NCBI GenBank assembly: GCA_001701115.1
Contig: DAAJ01000102.1
Location: 3,344-38,773 of the forward strand
Source: Bacteroidales bacterium GP2
GTDB taxonomy: Bacteria > Bacteroidota > Bacteroidia > Bacteroidales > Muribaculaceae
DNA: 35,430 bases
Direction of reading: 5' to 3'
Shown here: in pieces, positions 16,556 to 24,426 of the stretch
Layout: each line of letters opens with the position of its first letter
Position numbering within the stretch: position 1 is the first letter of the stretch
Program-made: the position numbers and the translations under genes
Notes under the pieces: generated by a model
Databases searched by the model: none
Told to the model about the DNA's origin: nothing
What the model saw: the letters and a program-made list of their open reading frames with translations, nothing else

Positions 16556-17017
16556 ATGAGAACCCGATTCACATTTAATACCGAATGGTATGAGATTATC
16601 AAGGATTGCCCGATGGCAGTTAAAGGCGAAGTATTCAGTGCAGTTATGGAATATGCCATGAACGGCACTTTGATAGAGGTTAGCAATGAAGCAAAAGTGA
16701 TATTCCTGTTCATAAAGCGTGAGATTGACAGGCGTGATGAGGAGACCAGGAAGCGCCAGGAAAGACGGTTGAGGAGCAGGGGAGCCGCGGTTTCGCCGCA
16801 CGGGGATGTTCAGCCGGAAAATCATGTAGAAACAGTATCAGGCGAAAGGATGAAGCCGCGCAGTGTGGAAATTGCCGCGAAACCTGTTGCCTCGACTATA
16901 GCCATGCCGGGGAAAATGAAGCAGCAAATGATTGATACACTGAAACTTCATGGTGTAAAGGTTAAATTTGACAGGAAGGGCAGGAATGCTTTACGCTGCA
17001 AAGTGGGGAGAGCTTGA
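16556..17017 (+). CDS. DUF6291 domain protein
   Basis: 153 residues. The first 65 or so (TEWYEIIKDCPMAVKGEVFSAVMEYAMNGT to FLFIKREIDRRDEET) match my recollection of DUF6291, found in Bacteroidetes proteins often seen with phage or plasmid replication genes. A highly charged linker (RKRQERRLRSRG) and a low-complexity middle follow. The C-terminal 35 residues are basic (MKQQMIDTLKLHGVKVKFDRKGRNALRCKVGRA) and could bind nucleic acid. Function is unknown. It has its own promoter and sits alone between murA and glnS; no other phage gene is nearby, so it may be a domesticated or simply chromosomal member. Confidence 0.82.
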   Translation: MRTRFTFNTEWYEIIKDCPMAVKGEVFSAVMEYAMNGTLIEVSNEAKVIFLFIKREIDRRDEETRKRQERRLRSRGAAVSPHGDVQPENHVETVSGERMKPRSVEIAAKPVASTIAMPGKMKQQMIDTLKLHGVKVKFDRKGRNALRCKVGRA

Positions 17018-17048
17018 AAACCGGTTTTTGCCGCATCTTTGCCATGAT

Positions 17049-17079
17049 TTTGCAGATTAAGAAATAAAGGTTAATTTTG
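17049..17079 (+). promoter_or_regulatory. glnS promoter
   Basis: -33 TTTG (17049-17052), a 19-base spacer and -7 TAATTTTG (17072-17079). The start near 17086 gives a leader of about 34 bases before the ATG at 17120. Confidence 0.83.
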
Positions 17080-17119
17080 TGGTTGTTTTAAACTGAAAAA
17101 ACGAGTAAATACCATAGCT

Positions 17120-18826
17120 ATGACACAGCAACCCGAGGGAGAGGCACCCGAAAAAAAGAGCCTGAATTTTGTAGAGCAGATAGTGGCAGATGACCTCAAG
17201 GCAGGTAAGAATGGAGGCAGGCTTAATACCAGGTTCCCACCTGAGCCTAACGGCTATCTTCATATTGGGCATGCAAAGGCAATTTGCATGGACTTCGGCG
17301 TTGCTGAAAAATTCGGTGGCACCTGCAATCTCCGTTTCGATGACACAAATCCGGTGAAGGAGGATGTTGAGTATGTGGATTCTATCCGTGAGGACATTCA
17401 TTGGCTTGGATTTGACTGGGGCAACCGTGAATACTATGCGAGTGATTATTTTCCCCAGCTTTATGACCTTGCAGTAAGGTTAATAAAGGAGGGGAAGGCT
17501 TATGTCGATGACCAGACCTCAGAGGAAATAGCGCGCCAGAAAGGCACTCCTACCGAACCGGGTCAGGAAAGCCCTTACCGCAACCGCACCCCGGAAGAAA
17601 ACCTTGACCTTTTTGAGCGCATGAATGCCGGCGAGTTTGACGAAGGCGCACGTGTGCTGAGGGCTAAGATTGACATGGCATCTCCGAATATGCACTTCCG
17701 TGACCCGATTATGTACCGCATCATCAAGACTCCCCACCATCGCACCGGCGACAAGTGGAAAGTTTACCCGATGTATGATTTCGCGCATGGGCAGAGTGAT
17801 TATTTTGAAGGTGTTACCCATTCTATATGCACTCTTGAATTTGAGGTGCACAGACCCCTTTACGAGTATTTTGTAAAAGAGCTTGCCGATGACTCATACT
17901 GCCCCAGGCAGATTGAGTTCAACCGACTTAACCTCACATATACTGTGATGAGCAAGAGAAAGCTCCTGCAACTTGTCAAGGAGGGTCTTGTTGCCGGTTG
18001 GGACGACCCCCGGATGCCGACTATCAGTGGAATGCGCCGCCGTGGGTTTACTCCCCGCTCCATTCGTAATTTCGTAGATAAAATCGGATATACAAAATAT
18101 GAGGCTCTTAACAGCGTAGGCTTGCTTGAGCACGCTGTTCGTGAGGATCTGAACGCGATTGCAACCCGTGGAATGGCTGTTATCAATCCCGTAAAGGTTG
18201 TCATCACCAACTATCCGGAGGATAAGGTTGAGATGGTTGAGATGGAGAATAATCCGGAAAATCCGGAGGAGGGCACTCATTCAATGCCTTTCAGCCGCGA
18301 AATTTACATAGAGCGTGAGGATTTCATGGAAAATCCTCCCAAGAAATTCTTCCGTCTTGCTCCCGAAGGAGAGGTAAGGCTCAAAGGTGCATATATTGTC
18401 AAATGCACCGGTGTCAAGAAAGATGAAAACGGCAATATTGAAGAGATATACTGCACTTACGATCCCGAAACACGTAGCGGTATGCCGGGAAGCATGCGCA
18501 AGGTCAAAGGCACACTCCATTGGGTAAGCGCTCCCCATGCTGTTGACGCGAAAGTCAATATTTATGACCGTCTCTTTAATGTTGAGAATCCTGCAGCTGA
18601 AACAGAGCGTGATTTCAGGGAACTGCTTAATCCCGATTCACTTAAAGTGGTTGAAGGTGTGAAAGTGGAACCCTTCCTTGCAGAGAACGCAGTGCCGGGT
18701 GCGCATTTCCAGTTCCAGCGCATAGGATATTTTACACCTGATTTGGACTCACGTCCGGATGCGCTTGTATTCAACCGCACTATAGCGCTTAAGGACAGTT
18801 GGGAGAAAGAACAGAAAAAAGCCTGA
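17120..18826 (+). CDS. glnS: Glutaminyl-tRNA synthetase
   Basis: A 568-residue class I aminoacyl-tRNA synthetase charging tRNA-Gln. RFPPEPNGYLHIGHAKAI contains the HIGH motif at 48-51, and the KMSKS-type motif is VMSKR at 276-280. DPIMYRIIKTPHHRTGDKWKVYPMYDFAHGQSD and the two C-terminal anticodon-binding beta-barrels identify GlnRS rather than GluRS. Its presence implies direct glutaminylation instead of the amidotransferase route for this tRNA. The next gene starts 1 base after the stop codon. Confidence 0.97.
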   Translation: MTQQPEGEAPEKKSLNFVEQIVADDLKAGKNGGRLNTRFPPEPNGYLHIGHAKAICMDFGVAEKFGGTCNLRFDDTNPVKEDVEYVDSIREDIHWLGFDWGNREYYASDYFPQLYDLAVRLIKEGKAYVDDQTSEEIARQKGTPTEPGQESPYRNRTPEENLDLFERMNAGEFDEGARVLRAKIDMASPNMHFRDPIMYRIIKTPHHRTGDKWKVYPMYDFAHGQSDYFEGVTHSICTLEFEVHRPLYEYFVKELADDSYCPRQIEFNRLNLTYTVMSKRKLLQLVKEGLVAGWDDPRMPTISGMRRRGFTPRSIRNFVDKIGYTKYEALNSVGLLEHAVREDLNAIATRGMAVINPVKVVITNYPEDKVEMVEMENNPENPEEGTHSMPFSREIYIEREDFMENPPKKFFRLAPEGEVRLKGAYIVKCTGVKKDENGNIEEIYCTYDPETRSGMPGSMRKVKGTLHWVSAPHAVDAKVNIYDRLFNVENPAAETERDFRELLNPDSLKVVEGVKVEPFLAENAVPGAHFQFQRIGYFTPDLDSRPDALVFNRTIALKDSWEKEQKKA

Positions 18827-18827
18827 A

Positions 18828-20273
18828 ATGAGCGATAACAATACGGATGAAAGGCAACAGCTGCTGGAAAGGTTTATTAAAGAAATCTCTTCCGGAGTCG
18901 CCTCTGTGTTCTATGATGAGGACGAACTGATTGAATTGTACGACTATGCATCGGACATAGGCAATGACTATGTCCGGTTTGAAGTACTGATGTGCGGCTC
19001 GCGTCTATATCCGTCAAGCGTTGCTTTAGGTGAAAGAAAAGCGTTTTTCTTTTACATGGAGGATAATGAGGAGGCTGCAAAATCTGCTTTGGCGGTGTTG
19101 CCTGACTCATCTGTGCTCAAGCAATTGCTATCTTTGCTTGTAAACCATGTCCCAAAAAATGTTGCGGCACAGGAACTTGATAAAATCCTTGCATCTGTCA
19201 AAGAATTTGAGGATGAAGAAGTAATTCGCCTTGTGCACACCGCTTGCATTTTAGGGGCATATTCATGGCTTACGGATAATTACCAGGCGATATTGTCACG
19301 GTGCAGCTATCCCCAGTCATTTGTCTTTGAATTGATGAATGAGGCTAATGCGCGTGGCGACTATGAAGTGGTTGCAAAGCTGTCTGAGGAGCTTACATTG
19401 CTTGAACCTTTCAACGGGGAGTTTTGGGAATCTCTTGCAGAGGTGAATATAACTCACCTGAATAAATTCGATGCTGGGCTGTCATACCTTGACTATGCGC
19501 TTGCAATCAACCCGGACTCTGTTCCGGCATTGCTCCTTAAGGCAAGGGCTCTGCATGAACTTGACAAGCCTGTCGAGGAGATTATGCAGGTGCTTGCAAA
19601 AGCTATGGAGCTTGAGTCTGACAATGTCACGCCAGTGCAGTATATGGCATTGTCGCTTTATGCAAAAGGCTACAAGGGGGAGGCTGTGAAAGTGCTGGAA
19701 GATTATCTGGAGGTTCATCCGGGCAGCATTGATGCCGTTGAATCCCTGTTGCTGATGTCAGATGGAAAAATCAAGCCTGGCACCCTCGAGCCGTTTTTTG
19801 AAGATGTGAGCGAGGATGATGAGAAATTGTATCGACCTAAGCAGTTGTTTCTTGACATGGCAAAAGGTTTTGTCACGGACAAGGAGTATGGACCGGCATT
19901 GGCAATTCTTGATTTTTATGACCGGAAGATAGGACTGCAAGATGAGTCGGAACTGCTGTATGAACTCCTCTACCGTAAAGGCAAGTATGATGATGTAGTG
20001 ACACGTTGGCAGACCTTACCGGCGCAATACCGCACTCACATTATTGACCTCGTATTTGTGCTTTCATGCTTCCGCGTTAACCGTATTGAGCTTGTAAGAA
20101 AGCACATATCCTCAATATTGGAGAGCTGGGGTGCACCATGGAAAGAGGAAACCTATTCGGAAACTATGTCGCGTCTCGGTTCACTTTACATGTTCACGCT
20201 CGTAACTCAGATTTTTGAGGAGGATGGTGTTTTCGACATCGATGAATGTGACCCGTTCAACCCTCTGTCGTGA
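18828..20273 (+). CDS. Large tetratricopeptide-repeat protein
   Basis: A 481-residue acidic cytoplasmic protein with no signal peptide or membrane helix. It is alpha-helical throughout with TPR-like units, clearest at about 200-300 (PFNGEFWESLAEVNITHLNK, LSYLDYALAINPDSVPALLLKARALHELDK, AVKVLEDYLEVHPGSIDAVESLL). TPR arrays mediate protein-protein contacts; no partner can be named. The ATG follows the glnS stop by 1 base, so it is co-transcribed with glnS. It ends 1 base from the stop of the oppositely oriented MBL hydrolase gene. Confidence 0.88.
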   Translation: MSDNNTDERQQLLERFIKEISSGVASVFYDEDELIELYDYASDIGNDYVRFEVLMCGSRLYPSSVALGERKAFFFYMEDNEEAAKSALAVLPDSSVLKQLLSLLVNHVPKNVAAQELDKILASVKEFEDEEVIRLVHTACILGAYSWLTDNYQAILSRCSYPQSFVFELMNEANARGDYEVVAKLSEELTLLEPFNGEFWESLAEVNITHLNKFDAGLSYLDYALAINPDSVPALLLKARALHELDKPVEEIMQVLAKAMELESDNVTPVQYMALSLYAKGYKGEAVKVLEDYLEVHPGSIDAVESLLLMSDGKIKPGTLEPFFEDVSEDDEKLYRPKQLFLDMAKGFVTDKEYGPALAILDFYDRKIGLQDESELLYELLYRKGKYDDVVTRWQTLPAQYRTHIIDLVFVLSCFRVNRIELVRKHISSILESWGAPWKEETYSETMSRLGSLYMFTLVTQIFEEDGVFDIDECDPFNPLS

Positions 20274-20274
20274 T

Positions 20275-20919
20275 TTAACGGATAAAAGGATTTGACGCAA
20301 GCTCTTGTCCGATAGTTGTTGCGGGTCCGTGTCCCGGATATACTATTGTGTTGGCTGGAAGTGTCATGAGTTTGGAGGTGATAGCCAGTATGAGCGTGTT
20401 GTAATCTCCTCCGGGCAAATCGGTTCGTCCGATGCTTCCACGGAATAAAGCGTCACCGGTTATCACAAACCCGTCCACAGGTGAATAAAGGGCAATTGAG
20501 CCGGCAGAATGTCCCGGCACTTCGAGCACTTCAAGGTAATCTTTGCCAAGGTATATCTTATCACCCTCTTTTACCTCAATGTCGATTTTCACAGGGCTTT
20601 GTGCAACTCCGCGCAGATGGAACATCTGTGCCTGTTGCGCACGCATTGCACCCAAAGGAGCATCCGCGCTGTGGGCTATGAGACCTACTCCAAATGCATC
20701 TTCCACATATTCATTGCCGAGAGTATGGTCAATATGCAGATGGGTGTTGATTAGTTTAGTTACTTGAAGGTTTTCCCTTTCAATGAATTGCTTGAACTCG
20801 ACGCATTCCTGAGGATCTGACATTCCCGGGTCTATTACTGCCGCTTCAAGGGTATCCGAATTCCATACAACGTATGTGTTTACCCCAAACAGATTGAATT
20901 CTAAACTTTTTACTTTCAT
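20275..20919 (-). CDS. MBL-fold metallohydrolase, glyoxalase II-like
   Basis: A 214-residue single-domain metallo-beta-lactamase-fold hydrolase. The metal motif HxHxDH is NTHLHIDHTLGN (His60, His62, Asp64, His65). Further ligands are in VPGHSAGSIALY, GDALFRGSIGRTDLPGGD and the C-terminal YPGHGPATTIGQE. This set is typical of glyoxalase II-like thioester hydrolases such as YcbL; the substrate is not determined. It is last in a TPR-rsmG-MBL unit, with a 4-base gap after rsmG. Confidence 0.92.
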   Translation of the reverse strand: MKVKSLEFNLFGVNTYVVWNSDTLEAAVIDPGMSDPQECVEFKQFIERENLQVTKLINTHLHIDHTLGNEYVEDAFGVGLIAHSADAPLGAMRAQQAQMFHLRGVAQSPVKIDIEVKEGDKIYLGKDYLEVLEVPGHSAGSIALYSPVDGFVITGDALFRGSIGRTDLPGGDYNTLILAITSKLMTLPANTIVYPGHGPATTIGQELASNPFIR

Positions 20920-20923
20920 GATG

Positions 20924-21550
20924 TTACATTTCTACATAAAGAAGTTTCTTTGTTGTGAAATACTCGTCTGAAAAATAATCAGACAGAGGCACTTCGATTG
21001 TGGGGCGTTTGGTCGCTGAAATTTCATCACCAAGTTCGCCCCCCTTCAAGCATAACAATCCGTTTGGCAATGAGTTGAATGATTTAGGTGAAATGTTTTT
21101 CCGGGCAAGCTTTGCCAGTTCTTCAAGCCGCATTACAGCGCGGCTGACCACAAAATCATATTTGCCGTGGCATTCCCCGATGTCTCCATGCTGAAGAGTG
21201 ACATTTTTAAGCCCGGCAGCTGAAGCCGCAGCTTCTGCAACCCTTATTTTCTTGCCGATACGGTCTATGAGGTGGAATTTGCAGTCAGGAAACATTATTG
21301 CAAGTGGAATGCCTGGGAATCCTCCCCCAGTGCCGAAGTCAAGGAAAGTAGTTGATGGCGCGGGAGTTATGAATTTTGCTATGGCAAGCGAGTGTAAGAT
21401 ATGGTGCGTGTAAAGATTGTCTATATCTTTGCGTGATATAACATTGATTTTTGCATTCCACTCCGGATAAATCTCTCCAAGCACCTTAAACTGTTCAATC
21501 TGTTCAGGTGTCAGTCCCGGAAAATATTTAAGAATTTCATCCATTTCCAA
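20924..21550 (-). CDS. rsmG: 16S rRNA (guanine-527-N7)-methyltransferase
   Basis: A 208-residue SAM-dependent methyltransferase modifying G527 of 16S rRNA. The SAM-binding motif LDFGTGGGFPGIPLAI lies near residues 70-85. The N-terminal WNAKINVISRKDIDNLYTHHILHSLA segment and the DFVVSRAVMRLEEL motif are RsmG hallmarks. It lies between a small TPR gene and an MBL hydrolase on one strand with very short gaps, indicating an operon. Loss of RsmG is known to give low-level streptomycin resistance in other bacteria. Confidence 0.95.
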   Translation of the reverse strand: MEMDEILKYFPGLTPEQIEQFKVLGEIYPEWNAKINVISRKDIDNLYTHHILHSLAIAKFITPAPSTTFLDFGTGGGFPGIPLAIMFPDCKFHLIDRIGKKIRVAEAAASAAGLKNVTLQHGDIGECHGKYDFVVSRAVMRLEELAKLARKNISPKSFNSLPNGLLCLKGGELGDEISATKRPTIEVPLSDYFSDEYFTTKKLLYVEM

Positions 21551-21561
21551 TCTGTTTTATG

Positions 21562-21828
21562 TCAAGGGTTAAGGAGGTCGGGATTAAAAAACCTCGCTAC
21601 CTCATGGGCTTGTTCAAGTGCAACAGCAGCAGGGCTGTCAGGATTGAGTTTTGCCGCTGAGGCGTAATCATTCATCGCTGATTTCTTGTCACCTTTCTTC
21701 CAATAAATTTTGCCGCGCAGAAATAGAAGTCCGTCGTTTTGCGGATTCTTATCTATTTCTTTGGTGAGCAGGTCAATAGCTTCATCAAATTTGCCGCTCT
21801 CTGTTAATTCTTTTACGCGAGCCTCCAT
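21562..21828 (-). CDS. Small TPR protein
   Basis: 88 residues made of two TPR-like helical pairs: VKELTESGKFDEAIDLLTKE with KNPQNDGLLFLRGKIYWKKG, then DKKSAMNDYASAAKLNPDSP. There is no signal peptide. It is the first gene of the unit with rsmG, 11 bases upstream of it. It is probably a protein-interaction module; no specific role can be assigned. Confidence 0.85.
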   Translation of the reverse strand: MEARVKELTESGKFDEAIDLLTKEIDKNPQNDGLLFLRGKIYWKKGDKKSAMNDYASAAKLNPDSPAAVALEQAHEVARFFNPDLLNP

Positions 21829-21859
21829 GCGCCTTAATAAATTATTTATAACTGTAGAA

Positions 21860-21867
21860 CAAAAATA
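21860..21867 (-). promoter_or_regulatory. -7 box of the TPR-rsmG-MBL operon
   Basis: TATTTTTG on the minus strand fits TAnnTTTG. A TTTG at 21895-21892 lies 24 bases upstream, longer than the usual 19-20, so the -33 assignment is uncertain. It overlaps the divergent promoter region of the histidine phosphatase gene. Confidence 0.55.
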
Positions 21868-21883
21868 CCTTGAGTATTTGTTT

Positions 21884-21891
21884 TACCTTTG
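21884..21891 (+). promoter_or_regulatory. -7 box of the histidine phosphatase gene
   Basis: TACCTTTG followed by C fits the consensus. The start near 21898 would leave a leader of only about 12 bases before the ATG at 21910. No clear -33 TTTG is present at the right spacing; that region overlaps the opposing promoter. Confidence 0.6.
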
Positions 21892-21909
21892 CAAAAATAA
21901 TAAAAATAT

Positions 21910-23148
21910 ATGCATCGTTTATTCATCACGCTTATTCTTATTGCAGCTTCTGTTGCAAATATTTATGCCCAGACCGATTACACATACAATGAATGTCTCG
22001 GTAGTGCAAGACCTTACGTTGATCCGAAAGGCAAGATTGAAGTTCCAGACACCCTCCGTCCGGTAATGATAAATCATGTCGGGCGCCATGGGGCACGTTA
22101 CCCATCTTCAGGCAAGAACTCCGATAAAGTGCGCAAGCTCCTTAAATCAGCTGTTGAAAAGCATACAATCACCTTTAAAGGAAGGAAAATGCTTGCATTG
22201 ACCGAAAGGGTGATAGACCGAAGCACTGGTCGCTGGGGCGCACTTGACACCCTCGGCAAAGCAGAGCAGCGTTGGCTTGCAGCGAGAATGACAGGAGAAT
22301 GTCCACGCCTTTTCAACAATACGGCAATCAATGCGATAAGCACTTATGTTCCGCGTTGCGTAATGAGCATGTATGAGTTCACTCACCAGCTTGTACGCCA
22401 GAATAACAGGATAGAAGTTTATACTGCTTCCGGTCGTCAGAATAACGACCTCTTGCGTTTCTTTGAAGGTAATGAGCAACTCGATAATTTTGTTGAGAGT
22501 CCGGAAGTCAAGAATGCTGTAAAGGAGTATGCGGAGGAAACTATTCCGGCAGGGCTGCTGAAAAAATTTGTTGGCACGTCATTCCCTATGCAGGATATAG
22601 ATGAAACTGAATATCTGCTTGCCATGTACTCGATTGTTGCGGGAACAGCTGCGATTGAAATGAAGATTAGCTATGCGGAATACTTCAGCAGGGAGGAATT
22701 TAATGCATTGTGGAGAGTTTTTAATTTGAAGCAGTATCTAACTCATTCGGCATCTGCACTTAGCGATTTGCCCGCTCAAAGCGCCAAACCGTTGCTGCTT
22801 GACCTTGTCCAAACAACTGATTCTTTCCTCAGCGGTGCAGATAAAACACCGGTGAGACTGAGGTTTGCCCATGCTGAGACACTTATGCCTCTCCTTGCTC
22901 TTATCCAGTTGGAAGGATGCTATTATGTTTCAAACAATCTTGCATCGGTAGCTGAAAACTGGCAGGATTTCAATGTGGTGCCGATGGCGGCTAATTTCAG
23001 ATTGATATTGTTCCGTTCACGCACAGGAAAATATTATGTTCGCGCTGACCATAACGAGCATCCTGTACCGCTGGTGCCAGGAGGAGAACTTTATGTGCCT
23101 TGGGAAGATGCCAAAGCATATATGCTACTTAGAGCCGGGGAGTTTTAA
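21910..23148 (+). CDS. Secreted histidine phosphatase, MINPP-like phytase family
   Basis: 412 residues starting with a signal peptide (MHRLFITLILIAASVANIYA, cleavage about 20/21). The clade 2 histidine phosphatase motif RHGARYP starts at Arg59, with His60 as the phospho-accepting residue. The C-terminal proton-donor motif is HAE at 321-323 (RLRFAHAETLMPLL) instead of the HD of classical acid phosphatases. HAE is characteristic of multiple inositol polyphosphate phosphatases (MINPP), known in gut Bacteroides as periplasmic phytases. Phytate hydrolysis is therefore the best guess; other phosphate esters are possible. Its 3' end overlaps tilS on the other strand by 24 bases. Confidence 0.88.
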   Translation: MHRLFITLILIAASVANIYAQTDYTYNECLGSARPYVDPKGKIEVPDTLRPVMINHVGRHGARYPSSGKNSDKVRKLLKSAVEKHTITFKGRKMLALTERVIDRSTGRWGALDTLGKAEQRWLAARMTGECPRLFNNTAINAISTYVPRCVMSMYEFTHQLVRQNNRIEVYTASGRQNNDLLRFFEGNEQLDNFVESPEVKNAVKEYAEETIPAGLLKKFVGTSFPMQDIDETEYLLAMYSIVAGTAAIEMKISYAEYFSREEFNALWRVFNLKQYLTHSASALSDLPAQSAKPLLLDLVQTTDSFLSGADKTPVRLRFAHAETLMPLLALIQLEGCYYVSNNLASVAENWQDFNVVPMAANFRLILFRSRTGKYYVRADHNEHPVPLVPGGELYVPWEDAKAYMLLRAGEF

Positions 23149-24426
23149 GGTTGCAGAAATCCGGATGACGTTTTCCGCGTCAGGAGCTACAGCATAAAGG
23201 TCGCTGCGCCTTAATCCGATAACCCATAAGATTTTATCACCCTTTGCAAGAAGCCAGGTATTGTCCTTGTCAACAAGGCTATATCTGGCATCACGCATTA
23301 TGTCGCTTACAAGCCGTGAGCCTTTTTTCATGCCATAAGGACGCATTCTGTCTCCTACTTGCCATTTCCTGACTGTAAGGGGAGTCCCATCCATGATTCT
23401 GGCATCAAAATACTCCACAAATTTGTCTTGACCGGGATGGAACTCGCTTACGGAAACAGTTTCAATTTTGATTTCGCAGGCACAATCATCTGTTTTAACG
23501 GGAATGAGTTTACCACGGTCTATGCAATATAGCTTTCCTTCACGGTTTTCAAATATTTTGCCGGAAGCGCCGGATTTTACGCAGCGAACCATATCCTCGC
23601 ATTGTTCAAAGTTGAATCCAAGCGCCCGGATTAGCTCGAAAAGTATGAAAACCGCGCTTTTACGTGATTCCACAAGGAGTTGAATATCAATGCAATCATT
23701 CTTCATCCACAATCCTTTCTCTTTCTCAAGCATTTCACTTATGAAAATATCAGTGGAGTAAAGATTTGATATTGTGGTTTCTATTGCATTGTCCGCATTC
23801 GGGAAATCCTTGCGCACAACAGGCATTATTGTATTTCGGATTTTATTGCGCGACACATCGGGAACTGCATTAGAGCTATCTGTCACGAAACTAATTCCTT
23901 TCTCTTCCAGGTAAGATTCAATTTCCTTGCGGGTGAATCTGAGGAACGGTCGTATGATTCTGCCGTTAACAGGAAGCATTCCCCTGAGCCCGCTGATGCC
24001 GGTGCCGCGCATGAGATTCAATAGGAAAGTCTCGTTGTTATCATCCCTATGATGAGCGACGGCAATCCATTCCGCATCGTTTTCAACGCGTAATTTCTCA
24101 AACCATTCATACCGCAATTCCCGGCAAGCAGTTTCAAGCGAGCATTTATGTGTTTTCATGTATTCCGGCACATTGAACCTTATTGCCCGGCAATCCACTC
24201 CAAGTTTTTTTGCTGTTTCAACCGCATGGCGCATATCGCGGTTGCTTTCTTCGCCCCGAAGGGCGAAGTTGCAATGCGCCGCAATGCATTCTTTGTCTAC
24301 GGAAACAAGGGATATGAGGAGTGCGACACTGTCCGCTCCTCCGCTAAGACCCACAATGATTTTACCGGGAGGAAGTGTGTCGGTGAATTGCCGAACTTTT
24401 TGTTCAAAGTCACGGATTACTTTCAT
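23125..24426 (-). CDS. tilS: tRNA(Ile)-lysidine synthetase
   Basis: A 433-residue N-type PP-loop ATPase that converts the wobble C34 of tRNA-Ile(CAU) to lysidine. The PP-loop SGGADS is at 28-33 in IIVGLSGGADSVALL. The family motifs AHCNFALRGEESNRD and HHRDDNNETFLLNLMRGTGISGLRGM are intact. The C-terminal tRNA-binding domain is recognisable by VRKWQVGDRMRPYGMKKGSRLVSDIM. The ATG overlaps the stop of the 5'-nucleotidase gene by 4 bases, so it is last in the tdk operon. Confidence 0.95.
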   Translation of the reverse strand: MKVIRDFEQKVRQFTDTLPPGKIIVGLSGGADSVALLISLVSVDKECIAAHCNFALRGEESNRDMRHAVETAKKLGVDCRAIRFNVPEYMKTHKCSLETACRELRYEWFEKLRVENDAEWIAVAHHRDDNNETFLLNLMRGTGISGLRGMLPVNGRIIRPFLRFTRKEIESYLEEKGISFVTDSSNAVPDVSRNKIRNTIMPVVRKDFPNADNAIETTISNLYSTDIFISEMLEKEKGLWMKNDCIDIQLLVESRKSAVFILFELIRALGFNFEQCEDMVRCVKSGASGKIFENREGKLYCIDRGKLIPVKTDDCACEIKIETVSVSEFHPGQDKFVEYFDARIMDGTPLTVRKWQVGDRMRPYGMKKGSRLVSDIMRDARYSLVDKDNTWLLAKGDKILWVIGLRRSDLYAVAPDAENVIRISATLKLPGSK

